A stretch of DNA of 64,000 nucleotides. It comes from Lycium barbarum (taxonomy: Eukaryota > Streptophyta > Magnoliopsida > Solanales > Solanaceae). Below are positions 49,351-60,510 of the stretch, one piece after another (position 1 is the stretch's first letter; each line of letters opens with the position of its first letter). Position numbers and translations under genes: made by a program. Under the pieces are notes generated by a model. It made no database searches, had not been told where the DNA came from, and saw only the letters and a list, made by a program, of their open reading frames with translations. The stretch lies in NCBI RefSeq assembly GCF_019175385.1, contig NC_083340.1:13404336-13468335 (forward strand), in the 5' to 3' direction.

Positions 49351-51240
49351 GTGACCAAGGGTTCTCTGGTCATGTTAAAGGCCAAACTGGAGGGTGGTCT
49401 TTATGTACTTATGGACAACACCATTCTAGGTACTGCGAATGATGCAACCTCACAGTTATCAGATGGCGACAAGGCTAAGATGTGGCATATGAGATTAGGT
49501 CACTTGAGCGAGAGAGGGTTGACAATTTTGAGCAACTGAAACCTTTTAAAAGGTGAGAAGATTAGTACACTTGATTTTTGTGAGCATTGTGTCCTTAGAA
49601 AGCAGAAACAAGTCAGCTTTAGCACGGGCAAGCAGCAAACCGAAGGGGTACTTAAATACATTCATTCAGATTTATGGGTCCATCTCAGGTTCCATCGAAG
49701 GGTGGAAAGAGGTATCTTCTTACTTTCATTTATGATTTTTCATGCAAGGTTTGGGTATACTTCTTAAAGGCTAAAAGTGATGTCTTTGAGAATTTCAAAA
49801 TTTGGAAGACATTAATTGAAAATCAGTGTGACAGAAAGATTAAGTGTCTTCGAACAGATAACGACTTAAAGTTTTACAATGAAGAGTTTGACAACTCTGC
49901 AAGATTCATGGTATATTGTGACATAGAATTGTTAGGCATATACCACAACAGAATGGAGTAGCTGAAAGGATGAACCGCACTCTTATTGAGCAAGCATGAT
50001 GTATGCTCTTTAATGCCAAGGTGCCTAAGGAGTTCTGGGCGGCTTGTTATGTGGTTAATAATTCTCTAGCATCGGTGATAGACTTTAAAACTCCAAATGA
50101 GGTATGGTCAGGGTAAATCGTCTGATTATTCACACTTAAAAATCTTTGGATGTCCCGCATATTATCATATAAGTGATGAAAAACTAGAACCTAGAGCTCG
50201 AAAAGGTTTATTTATGGGATATGCTGAAGGGGTAAAAGGATATAGAATATAGAGCTTAGATCCTCTTAAGTTTGTAATCAGTAGAGGTGTTACTTTTGAT
50301 GAGGCCTCTATGCTTGATCCTGGAAAGACTTCTATTGAGTTTGCAGGATAGAAAGTTCTTACAACAGAAACGGTAGAGGAAAATGTGAATCTCACCGAGT
50401 AGGAGGATCAAGTGACTCATTTGGAGTCAGATAATAAAAAAGCCCACATAGCAGTACCTGAAGGTGAACCATATAGTATAGCTACTAGAAGGGACAAATG
50501 AACTCCGAAGCCTAATCCAAAATATTATCCTTAGCCTTCGCAAGCTAATCTTGTGGATATGCATTAGCTACTGCCGAGGAGGAAATAAAGGATCTAGAAC
50601 CCTCAAGCTATACATAAGCTACTATGTGTGGTAAAGCTGATCAATAGTGTTTAGCCATGACCGAAGAGGTGGAGTACATGTCAAAAGCTCCTTATTGTAG
50701 TGTAGTTGGTAGCATTATGTATGCTATGGTTTGCACTCGGGCTGATATTGCTCAAGCAGTGAGTGTGGTAAGTTGATTCATGTCTAATCCCGGTAAGACA
50801 CATTAAGAAGCAATTAAGTGGATACCGAGTTATCTTAAAGGTTACTCGAATGTTGGTCTAACTTTTTGTAGGATGAGAAATGAAGGCTTCTCGGTCCTTG
50901 GTTATGTGGATTCTAATTTTGCTGGTGATCTTGATAGAAGGAGATCAACAACAGGCTATATCTTTACTCTTGTAGGTAGTCCCATAAGTTGGAAGGCAAC
51001 TCTCTAGTCTATAGTTGCTTTGTCCACAACAAAAGCTGAATATATGGTAGCAGCAGAAGCAGTAAAGGAGGCTATATGGTTGAAAGGTTTGGTGTCAGAA
51101 TTGAGTAGGGTTCAACATGAACCAACTCTAAAATGTGATAGCTAGAGTACTATTCACTTGATAAAAAATCAGAGCTTTCATGATCATACCAAACACATTG
51201 ATATCAGATTCCATTTTATTCGTGATGTGTTGAACAAGGC
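49351..51240 (+). pseudogene. Copia pol relic (integrase and RNase H; RT missing)
   Basis: 49351-49540 is the GAG-pre-integrase zinc region (MWHMRLGHLSERGL then FCEHC near 49580). 49670-50130 holds integrase core pieces in shifting frames. 50165-50400 holds the post-integrase segment. 50696-51240 carries copia RNase H motifs (GYVDSNFAGDLDRRRSTTGY, TKAEYMVAAEA). The catalytic reverse transcriptase block between the last two is absent. Numerous TAG/TGA stops rule out function. Confidence 0.75.
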
Positions 51241-51522
51241 ACAGTTAAGGTCTTGAAGGTTGACACACAAAGGACAACATAGCGGATATATTAACCAATG
51301 TGGTTCCTCTTTTCAAGTTCAGTCATTGTATGAATTTGGCAGGAGTTTGCATCAACTGATACATCAGGATGGAGAACGGCAGGGCAAGGTAGAGCTACTA
51401 GTATGTACAAGGTTTCGGTTAGTGTCTCTTGTTTCCTACACCGAGTTAGCTCACCTAGGCTTAGAGGCATTGGACTGAATGACATTCATATAGAAGCTCG
51501 AAATTCATCTCAAGGTGGAGAT

Positions 51523-51783
51523 TGTGAAGTTGAGAAGATATTCAAGCCAATTCCTACTCAAAAGTGGAAAGAAATAAAAGAAAACTTTTTTTCTTTGTTG
51601 GTTTTCGGGTGTTATTGGGATTTAGATCATTTCTAGGAAAGGATTAGACCTAATAGTATAAATACATGCTAGCTATGATTTATTAAGTAGGACTAGCATG
51701 TTAGCATGTATTCTCCGTGGACTAGGATCACATCGATCCGAACCACGTTAATTATTGTGTTTTTTATTGTTTCCGCGCTAACA
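51523..51783 (+). repeat. 3' LTR of copia element
   Basis: 261 bp, TGTGAAGTTG...GCTAACA, directly after the polypurine tract (51512-51521). No target duplication can be tested because the left LTR is truncated. Confidence 0.75.
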
Positions 51784-51968
51784 GTATCAAAAAGATTGTG
51801 TTTGTTTCACTTGACACAGAGTTTAAAAAATAAAAGAAGACTTTTGAAATGTGTGGTCCAAAACAAGTCTTAGATATTTGTATAACTGTAAATCATCTAA
51901 TAAAGTTAAATTGTTTCTAAATATAAAAATATGTCAATCTTATTGGGACAAACTAATAAGGAATGTAA

Positions 51969-52338
51969 GAGCCTGTTTGGATTTGCTGAAAAAAGTGACT
52001 TTTAAGCATAAGTGCTTAAAGTACTTTTTAAGTGCTGAAAGTTATTTTATAAATAAGTAGTTACGTATTTGGATAAAAGTGCTTAAAGAGTTTTTAAAAG
52101 TAGGGGTAGTATTGGAATTAATAGAAAATATAAGGGATAAAAGGGTAAAGTTGTTGGTCAAACCAAAGTGGCTTTTAAGCCCAAAAAAAAAGTTGGGGTA
52201 GCAACTTCTTGGTTTTAGCTTATTTTATGTATTTTTTAACTTAATTTAAGCTGTTTTCTATTTTACCAAACACCCAAATAAGTTAAAAATAACTTATAAG
52301 CTGGTTTGACCAACTTATAAGCCAATCCAAATGGGCTC
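51969..52338. mobile_element. MITE with GAGCC ends (Tourist/hAT-like)
   Basis: Inverted ends GAGCCTGTTTGGAT and ATCCAAATGGGCTC with subterminal inverted CTTATAAGC/AAGTTGGTCAAACC blocks, 370 bp. Flanks TAA and ATT do not repeat directly, so the superfamily is not certain. Confidence 0.6.
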
Positions 52339-53258
52339 ATTAATAGGGTCGGCTCAAGGCCAAGGCCACTAAGGCAATGACCCTGGGCCCCCAAATTTTT
52401 GGGGCCTCATTTTTTATCATGTTTTATTGCTAATTTGTTTAAAAAATTATTGTGACTTATAATATTTTTATATGTAGTTTCTAAATACATAAATTGTATT
52501 TCAAAAAACTTAAAGATTGTATGTCCGAATTCCGGATACAAATAATAAAATTTGACTCTTAAAATTCAAATTGTGTCACAAAACTTGAGATAGAGGGAGT
52601 AAATAATTTTTATTAAAAAAAAAGAATTTTTTTTAGTGACGTGATTGATTAGCTATATTGTTGTCACTTGAATATTTTTTAGAATAAATTGATTTGAAAA
52701 AATTGTTAACAACTATGTATTGTTCTTGACGATTATAAATATTAATTAATGACTTCGCATCTAAAAAAACTTTAAAAATAGACTTTAAATAAACATATAT
52801 ATCACAATTTTTTTATTTTAATAAAAATAGGGTCTCTCTTTGAAGTTTGGCCTTAGGTCTCTAATTTTATTGAGACGGCCATGCTCATTAATCTTTTTGG
52901 GACAAAGGAAGTATATATTAGGCTATGAGAAATTTTATTTTATGAGTCACATAACCTACATTATCTATGTGAGTCTAGTTTAAGGAGTATTTGACAAGTA
53001 GACTCATCCCATAAACTTGTTTGTAAACATAAAGTAAAAAAGGCATCTCCAAATCGATCGCATCCTAACAAAACTGATTGGATTGAAACTTTTAGTTGCT
53101 GCAAGGTCTTTGTTTCATTAATTTTTTTTTAATTGAAGTTCTTCACTGTTATGGTACGTGATGGTATACATCAATTTGGAGGTATAAGAGCTGCAGTACC
53201 AATCAATCCCGTGGTATTTTGAGTTATCTGATTAGGCCAAGACATGATATGATATTGG
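52339..53258. other. Intergenic, one unidentified repeat
   Basis: 52345-52880 has GGCTCAAGGCCAAGGCCACTA at one end and an inverted-looking GGCCTTAGGTCTC...GACGGCCATGCTC at the other, suggesting a decayed TIR element. No gene is seen. Confidence 0.35.
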
Positions 53259-53575
53259 CTATGTCACTCACATAAAATTTCTCATTATGCTATCACTTTG
53301 TTTAAACGTCGCATTCTGCCTGCCAGGGCATAATAATCTGTGTATATACAGAATCATTAAATGAGTATGGACTGGAAAACTTTGCACGTTTGGTGACATC
53401 TGTGCCTGAGACTTGTTGCGTTTACTAAATGTGAGTTAAAAAGTCTAATAGATTGTAGATGCTAAAGACTATATATTAAAACCAACTTACATAATTAGCT
53501 TCACAAAGCTCTATAATTGGTTGACTAGAAAGTAAAGATGGAGTACTACACAGGGTTCACTAAAAAACTTTTGGT
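53259..53575 (+). pseudogene. CYP88 relic A: promoter, leader and start codon only
   Basis: On the plus strand a TATA box (53469), a leader with AACCAACT, CTTCACAAAG and AAAGTAAAG, and ATGGAGTAC (ATG at 53538) match the 5' ends of both CYP88 genes. Gene 2 has the same TATA box and AACCAACT and also opens ATGGAGTAC. Further upstream, ATTAAATGAGTATGG...GGAAAAC matches 27606-27645. Coding similarity stops within a few codons, at sequence also present in relic B, so an insertion near the start codon predates their duplication. No further CYP88 exon is found downstream. Confidence 0.6.
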
Positions 53576-53995
53576 GTACTTGTCAATTTTTCAATGACAG
53601 TCTTCATATTCACTCTTATCACTAAATAATAGGAATATTTGAGTCGTAATTTTGTTTTTGTATATTTATTGTAAAGCAATGACTTACTTGCAAGTTCAAA
53701 TTTCTTCTCGCTCATAATCAAAAGCAGATTTGGAGTTTTGATATTGATAAAAATATTACTTTCAGCTTGAAAATTTACCGTGTGAATTTTTGTTTTAAAT
53801 ATTTTTTTCTTAAAAATGTACATACTGAAAATTAAACCAGTGGCTCTAAATTATTAATAGGTGTATATATATGGCAATAAATAAGTCGGACGACTTGTTT
53901 GTGAATATGTCCAAAATCAATTATTTGAATGAAGATAGAAAACGTACTTGCCAGAATGAAGTCCTCTCATCTACTGTAGTCCCCATACCAATTAT

Positions 53996-54071
53996 GGGTC
54001 TTTGTGTTTTAATTGCTAGCTTTTTCCAGCAGTCATAAAGTATAAGAAGGGATAACTGTACAAGACAAAAT
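53996..54071 (+). repeat. Duplicated block, mate at 55397-55472
   Basis: Both copies contain GGGTCT(T/C)TGTGTTTT, TGCT(A/G)GCTTTTT and ATAAGA(A/T)GGGATAACTGT. This extends the local duplication that produced relics A and B. Confidence 0.55.
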
Positions 54072-54360
54072 TAATTATCAAACCAAGAAAAAGTTATAAC
54101 TAAGAGATAGATGGCATCAAATTATATTTTCGATGAGCTAAAGAGACAAAAACCTCCACATCAGTGATTTTGACGTTGATGTTAAGAACAAAACATGAAG
54201 AACGTCTAAAATACGTAGTAAATAACTGTGGAAAAGGAAATAGTTCACGACTACAACGCAAAAATAATTTAGTTAGAGTGTAAAGAGGATTCAACTTGCC
54301 TTTAATGTTCTTTTTGGTAATTTTTAATTATATTAATAAAGGTAATATATTGCGGCTTAA

Positions 54361-55173
54361 CCCCATGTTTGGATGGTTGTTTCTCGTGGTTCATTAATGT
54401 ATAGTATGGTATGGTATGGTACATTATGGTGTTGTATTGTATTGAACTGTATTAATGAACACAATATTTGGATAGACTGTATCGCTTGTTGTGGTTTAAT
54501 AACATTTGTGTTGTTTGGTTTGACTGTGTCGTACTGTATAATAACTTGTAAGTTTACTAAGATATCCTTAACTCTTAATTAGGAATTAGTTTATATATAT
54601 CAATAAAACTCAGGTAAAGAATAAAATAGAAACTTTAAAAAATAAGTAGGTGGTGAGTGGGGGTGATCATTGGCGGGTGGTGTGAGGTGGGTGGTTGTGG
54701 GATGAGGTTGGGGTAGTGGGTGGTAGGGTGGGGGTGAGGGTTGTGGGATGGGGTTGGGTGGTGGTGAGGGGTAGTGGGTGGGGTTGGTGGAGGGGTGGGT
54801 TGTGTGAGGTGGGTGGTTGTGGGATGAGGGTGGGGGTAGTAGGTGCTAGGGTGGGGGTGAGTTGTAGGGTGGGGTTGGGTGGTGGTGAGGGGTAGTGGGT
54901 GGTGGGTGATAGGGCAGGGTGGGGTGAGTGGTAGCGTGGGGTGGGGGTGAGGTGGTGGAGGTGGGGCATAATGGAGAAATGAAATACGTAACCATACAAA
55001 AACTACCAAATCCGTAGTTACAAAAATTGAACTTTTTCATGGTTATATAATCACGGAATTACAACGGGTTTACAACACCATACCACATAATTTTGAGAAT
55101 AATGGAAACAAACATGATTTTATAGAAAACCATACATTAATAAGCCACGGGAAACAACCATCCAAACAGGGGG
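54361..55173. mobile_element. Harbinger-like TIR element with G-rich core
   Basis: The ends CCCCATGTTTGGATGGTTG and CAACCATCCAAACAGGGGG are inverted for about 40 bp. The 3-bp duplication TAA (54358-54360, 55174-55176) suits the PIF/Harbinger group. 813 bp and no transposase. Confidence 0.75.
54646..54970 (+). repeat. G-rich low-complexity repeat
   Basis: About 320 bp of GTGGG, GGTGGTGAGG and GGGTTGGGTGG variants, with a rough 50-60-bp higher-order period (GGGATGAGG...GTAGTGGGTGG). C-poor on the plus strand. Open frames on either strand here encode only Pro/His/Thr or Gly/Val repeats. Confidence 0.9.
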
Positions 55174-55479
55174 TAAGAAAACTAGTGTGGTTATTTACCT
55201 TTAAAATTATCTGATAGTGTCAAAAAAAATTCAACATTTTACAGCTAAATCCTTCCAAGTGGCTAAATTTTTCCTCTCGACTGTGGACTCCCCACAGCTT
55301 GTTGCTTGAAACAACGATTCTTGGCAACTAGGCAAAATAAATTTCCATGTATATATCTATGAATGACGTCAACTTTATTAACGGTACATATTTAACGGGT
55401 CTCTGTGTTTTGCTGGCTTTTTGCAGTACCCATACAACATAAGATGGGATAACTGTTCTGTACAGGACATAATCATTCC

Positions 55480-56245
55480 CACTCAATTATATTATGCTAG
55501 CCCTTTAATTTGTTCAAACGTTGCATTCTGCATGCCTGCATGGGCATAAAGATTTGTGTATAAGGAATCATTAAATGAGCATGGACTTGAAAACGATGCA
55601 CGTTTTGGTGGCATCTTTGTGCCTGAGTCTTGTTTCGCTCACTGAATGTGAATTATAGTCTAATAGATTGTAGATACTGAGAGTTGCTAATTGACCACAT
55701 CAATTTGACCCAAATTTGATCGCACTTATATAAAAATCACCATAACCTCTATTGTATAATTTTAAATTAAGATAAACGTTGAGAAGAAAAGATAGAAATG
55801 ACATTAAATAAACATAAATTATTAAATTTGACCTAAATAGTCATATGAATTTACTCCATTTGAGTCATTGTGATTAAAATAGTGTGGCCAAAAGACCTTT
55901 TTGGTAGATACTAAAGGCTATATATTAAAGCCAACTCCACTATTAGCTTCACAAAGATCTCTACTTGGTTGACTAGAAAGTAAAGAGGGAGTAGTACAAT
56001 ATAGGTTCGATAAAAAAAAATTGTTCGTATTAGGTGCTTTTATTAATTCAATGAATACTTGATAAGTATCTTCACATTGGCTTTTATTAATAACTCTTAG
56101 GTCATTAATATATATTCTCATCTTAATTTTTGATATAACATTAGTGAGTGTGATTTAGTGTAAACCCCATAGATAAATTTTATCGAAAAGGATTCTTTCC
56201 ACGCAGCTTTTGCAGTAGAGATTTTAACCATACAAATATTTAGTA
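55480..56245 (+). pseudogene. CYP88 relic B: promoter, mutated start and exon 1 fragment
   Basis: It has the same promoter and leader as relic A (TATA at 55918), but the start codon is AGG (55986) and the third codon TAG. After about 200 bp of inserted sequence, 56195-56228 matches exon 1 of the intact genes: CAGCTTTTGCAGTAG then TTTTAACC is exact against gene 2, and GTAG-GATTTTAACC against gene 1. In frame this reads AAFAVEILT against TAFAVGVLT. No later exon is visible to 57040. This is a dead 5' fragment in the opposite orientation to the intact genes. Confidence 0.68.
55679..55903. mobile_element. 225-bp insertion with 9-bp duplication in relic B promoter
   Basis: GTAGATACT occurs at 55670-55678 and 55904-55912. 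Relic A carries the uninterrupted site (GTAGATGCT, 53455-53463), which shows the insertion directly. The ends are only weakly inverted (GACCACA near the left, TGTGGCC near the right). The duplication length suggests a Mutator-type MITE. Confidence 0.7.
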
Positions 56246-57040
56246 TTGCCTTTGCTTATCCCACTGGCCAACGTAAAATTTGCTCATTAGAATGAAATTA
56301 TGACTGTTGCGCAAGTAGATTGCCTATATCGGTAGAATGAAATCTTTTCAGTATGAGGTTATATATTTCGCATTTTCATTATTTGTAAGAACTCAATGGG
56401 TGTCTTGAACTGCTACCATTATCAGATCTTGGCAAAGACGCAAGCAGAAGAAGAAGAAGATACAAAAATATGCAAAGGCTTTCTTATTTTACATGCACCA
56501 CAATGGGTATAAATAGTAAATACACAGGAAATAAAATCCTAGTCGGACAAGGAGATGAGTCTTAAGTCGATGAGGATTGTGATGCGCCAATACCCCTTAA
56601 AAATTAAAGGTGGCTCGCGTTCCCGTTCTCGCTTTTCTTGATCTTCCAAGCTTGAACCTTGCCAGCTTTGACAGAGGAGAGACAACCATTTGATGCATGA
56701 CAATGGAGCTATATGCTTTATGTTTCCTATGCAGCCCCCATCCTAATCCCCACGTCCGCTTTCACTCTGCAGGTGGGCATCACTATTTATCATGTTTTTT
56801 AAGGTGATCAAAAAGATTCGAACATTCGAGAGAGAGACAAAGATTAGTTCATGTATGGGTCAAGGGAGCAGGCGGGCAAAGCAGGGGAAGAGATATGGAT
56901 TGCACCGAAAGCAATGCCCTTCGCACTTAAGTGCCACATGCTGAATATGCAAGTTAGGATAAATCTTTACTACTCACACCTTGAGTTTGTCACGTGAAAA
57001 CGGGTGAGCCTTTATAAGAGGCTATTATAGTGAATATGGT
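56246..57040. other. Intergenic, nothing recognised
   Basis: I looked for further CYP88 exons on the plus strand and found none. A GAA-rich run lies at 56445-56460. Short open frames carry no domain. Confidence 0.45.
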
Positions 57041-58433
57041 TGTAACACCTCGTGTATTCGGGCTAAGATTTGACTCGTAAGAGGGAGGTATAATGAAGCC
57101 AATATGAGTAGTATAGAAACGGTGTTTAAAACCCACTCAAGACATAAGAAGAGTCCTTGGGAAAAGTAAAGTCGGAAGCTACCCTACAGAGCGTGTTTTT
57201 AAGTGAGTTTGCACTAGGTCTCACTTAAAATGTGTATACGGAAAAATCTATACGGAGTTTGGGAAAACCTTTCCTTATGAAAGTTATAGATCTTTGAAAT
57301 ACCTTTCCAAAGGTATATTATGGATGTCAAATGGACATCTGTACAAAAGGTTATGCTCGTTTTACTAAAACAGTGTTCTGCCAATTTACGACAGAATTTA
57401 CGGGGCGTAAAATTGTCCAAAAAATCCATCAAATTGTTACGAATTTACCGTTCGTAAATCTGATGTACGGGCCGTAAAATGGGCCTAAAGTGAGGGTAAA
57501 ACAGGTCCGACAACAACTTTAAAACTTCATTTTAAGGTTTTTTCACTTCATTTTTCACATCCCCAAGCCCTAGAACGAACATTCTCTCTTCTCCTCATCC
57601 TCATACATCAAGGTAAATCCCTCCCATGTACTCCCAAGTGAATTTTAATGATTATACATGAATTCTAAGCGAAATCCTATGTTAACAACCTAGGGTTTTC
57701 AAGAAAACTCATCTCAAGGTTTAAGATTCAAGATTTTGGAATTCTTCTTCAAAGATTCAGACTTTTCTCAAGTTTTTGGAGCGATTAAGGTATGTAGGGC
57801 TTCTACCCACGTGTGGGAAGATCTCTGTTCTTTCCCACACCACGTTCCTCCATAATTATATGATAACCCTAAGTATATATATACACCATGATGTACCATG
57901 TTTCTATACATAGTTCATAATTGTGTTCTTGATATTCTATTTTGGTTTTTGAGAATCTATCCATAATCCATGAAAAGAACCCATCATTTGCATTCCATGG
58001 AATTCTTACATGCAAGTTATTAATTACTATGTTTATTTTCATGAAAGACTCTACATGTTTACACGTTTTCATGCAAGTACATTATGTAACTACATCCATG
58101 TATAATGCAAGTTACGTTTTATGAAAAACCATGGGCTCAGATGCCACCTATATTTTATTTATACTTTTGGGAGTTGCACAGATTACCGAGAAGGCTTTAA
58201 TAGCCTGAAACTACACTAGCCACCGTAGGATAAGGATCGCTCCGCCCATGTTTAGGACGATTCCTTCATGCTTTATTGATTGGATCCTTTCATGCCATGT
58301 TTATATCTTATACCCTTGACAAGGTATGAGAGTTCTACTGGTCGGGTCAGGTACTAGACTCCACGTACCCACGTGGTGATTCATGTTGTCGGTTATACTT
58401 ATGCGCTCCCCACTTAAAATCTTTTTACTCATG

Positions 58434-58478
<45 letters not shown>

Positions 58479-59045
58479 TCATGTTCATTACCAGGTTTCA
58501 GTTTTAGTTTTAGCTTTCATCATGTTATTTCATGTGCCATGCTTATTTCATTCAGTTGCTTTACATACCAGTACATTCAATGTGCTGACGTCCCCTTTCT
58601 ATTGCCCAAGGGCCTACATTTCACGATGCAGGTACGGATTTACAGGACGACGCATCTGCTCAGTAGGATCATCCACGTATCAGCTTTTGGTGAGCCCCAT
58701 CTTCTTCGGGGTTTAGTAATTTATCTATGTCCTATTAATTATGCATTAAAGGTATGTTAGGGGCCTTGTCCCAGTAGACTCATGTTTTTGTTAGAGGTTT
58801 CATAGACTAGTCAGTTTTGTTATGTCAAATATTTGGAGTCGTTTAGCCATTTTGGCTCGTTATTATTATGTTTATTCAGACTTATGATTTCTGGTCCCAT
58901 GATTTACTTAAATTATGCATGTTCATCAGTTATTCCGCATCAGTTCATGCCCATGTTAAGTCAGCAAGCCGTATGGTTTGCTCGATCACATGCAGCCAGG
59001 CATCGAGTGTCGTGTTACGCCCAGGCCATGGTTCGGGGCGTGACA
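57041..59045 (+). repeat. 5' LTR of chromovirus-type gypsy element
   Basis: 2,005 bp, TGTAACACCTCGTG...GGTTCGGGGCGTGACA, followed after five bases by the primer-binding site. It contains an (AT)n run near 58436-58466. Short open frames (57869-59128) are not genes. Confidence 0.85.
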
Positions 59046-59050
59046 AAACT

Positions 59051-59062
59051 TGGTATCAGAGC
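59051..59062 (+). other. Primer-binding site (initiator tRNA-Met)
   Basis: TGGTATCAGAGC, the standard initiator-tRNA site. Confidence 0.85.
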
Positions 59063-59261
59063 ACTAGGTTCAAGTGTCTTAGGGAGTCTATGAAATCGTG
59101 TCCAGTGGGGTTACTATTATATGTGTGAGGGCCCCACACATATAAGCAGTTGACTGCCAAGACACTCAGGATAGTCTCACTTCTTTCATACTCTAGATCG
59201 TGCAGTTAGAGCAGTACTTTTAGGAATTCTTCCAACTCGTGCAAATTATGTTTTTCAGAAA

Positions 59262-60510
59262 ATGGCTCCGAAAAGAAAGTACACGCAGAGGAACTCTGCT
59301 ACCAGCCAAAGGGCTGTCGCTGATGCAGCTCAGGAAGAAACCGTTCAAACTCAAACAACTACTACAGGCCCGCAGCCCCAACGGCTAATGCTATAGCTAC
59401 ACCTCTTAATGCTTCGAACATGGATGTTAGGGGAGGTATTCAGTTGCTCATCCAGATTGTGGCTAATCAGGCTCAACGTCAGGAAACGACTCCTAGCATC
59501 AGTGCTAGTGGAGGATCTACTAGTTCCAGGACTCAGGAATTCATACGGATGAAACCTCCAGTGTTCATAGGGACTAAGGCAGAGGAGGATCCGTAGAACT
59601 ATATAGATGGGCTATAGAAGGTGTTCGGCATTATGCATGCTACTAAGATAGAAGTAGCGGCGTTCGGTGGTTTTCAGTTACAGAATGTGGCCTATATCTG
59701 GTACGAGTCATGGGAACAATCCCGAGGAGAAGATGTACCTCCTACTACTTGGACTGAGTTTGTAGATGCTTTTCTTGACCAATTTATGCCAATTGAGATC
59801 AGAGAGCAAAGGCTATTGAATTCGAGCGGCTAAGGCAGAATAACATGACAGTCCAAGAATATTATAACAAGTTCGTTTCGTTGGCCAAGCATGCTCCCCA
59901 TATGGTTCCCGATATGAGGGTCGTAGTTAGGAGATTTGTGCTTGGACTCAAATCGTATTTGCAAGGCAATGCAAATACGGCTACTCAAAACAACAACATG
60001 ACTATTGCCAAGATGGTTGTTATTGTGCAAGGTAATGAGGATCGAATGAAAGAAGAAAAATCTCTTCAGAAAGAAAAGAGAGGGAAATCAGTAAAAGAGC
60101 TAAGTCTGTAGATAACTTTAGTCACGGGGGAGGTGGAGGTAGAAAATTCTTTAAGAACAGGTCAGTAGGACCAGCCCATCGGCAGCCAGTGCCCCAATCC
60201 CAAAGTTCAGAAATGATCAAAAGAGACAGAATTCTAGGCCGACTCACTCCTATTCTCAGGCTAGTGTGGGTCAGAAGATTTATGACATTCTGGTTTGCAG
60301 CAAGTGTGGTTAGAGACACCCAGGGGTGTGTTGCATGGGTATGGATGTTTATTATAGGTGTGGCCAGCAGGGCCATTTTCAGAGAGATTTTCCATCAACT
60401 AGATAAGGTATTAGAGGTAATGTGGCTCAATCCATAAATTCAGCAGCTCCTCGTAATTCTCAAGCCCAGCAAAGGCGTGGAACTGCAAAGTCTGGCAATA
60501 CGAGCGGTGG
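59262..60510 (+). pseudogene. Gypsy gag relic
   Basis: ATG at 59262 starts MAPKRKYTQRNSATSQRAVA; the frame shifts near 59380. Retrotransposon gag motifs follow: VAYIWYESW with TWTEFVDAFLDQFMP near 59690-59800 and MTVQEYYNKFVSLAKHAPHM near 59850. A degenerate zinc knuckle (YRCGQQGHFQRDF) lies near 60350. Stops at 59595 and 59616 replace the Gln expected at both places. Confidence 0.8.

Larger units (their letters stand above)
48155..51783 (+). mobile_element. Decayed copia retrotransposon
   Basis: It has a truncated 5' LTR, a primer-binding site at 48231 (TGGTATCAGAAGC, initiator tRNA-Met type) and gag, integrase and RNase H relics in order. A polypurine tract AAGGTGGAGA precedes the 261-bp 3' LTR. 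Most of the reverse transcriptase appears deleted between about 50580 and 50690, and stops are frequent. Confidence 0.85.

Noticed and set aside
54635..55009. Pro/His/Thr-rich frames of 110-124 residues
   Set aside because: They are read from the G-rich low-complexity repeat on the opposite strand.
56246..57040. Possible later exons of CYP88 relic B
   Set aside because: I scanned for FGYES-, ETLR- or CPG-type coding stretches on the plus strand and found none. A TGGCCA near 56267 is too short to count.
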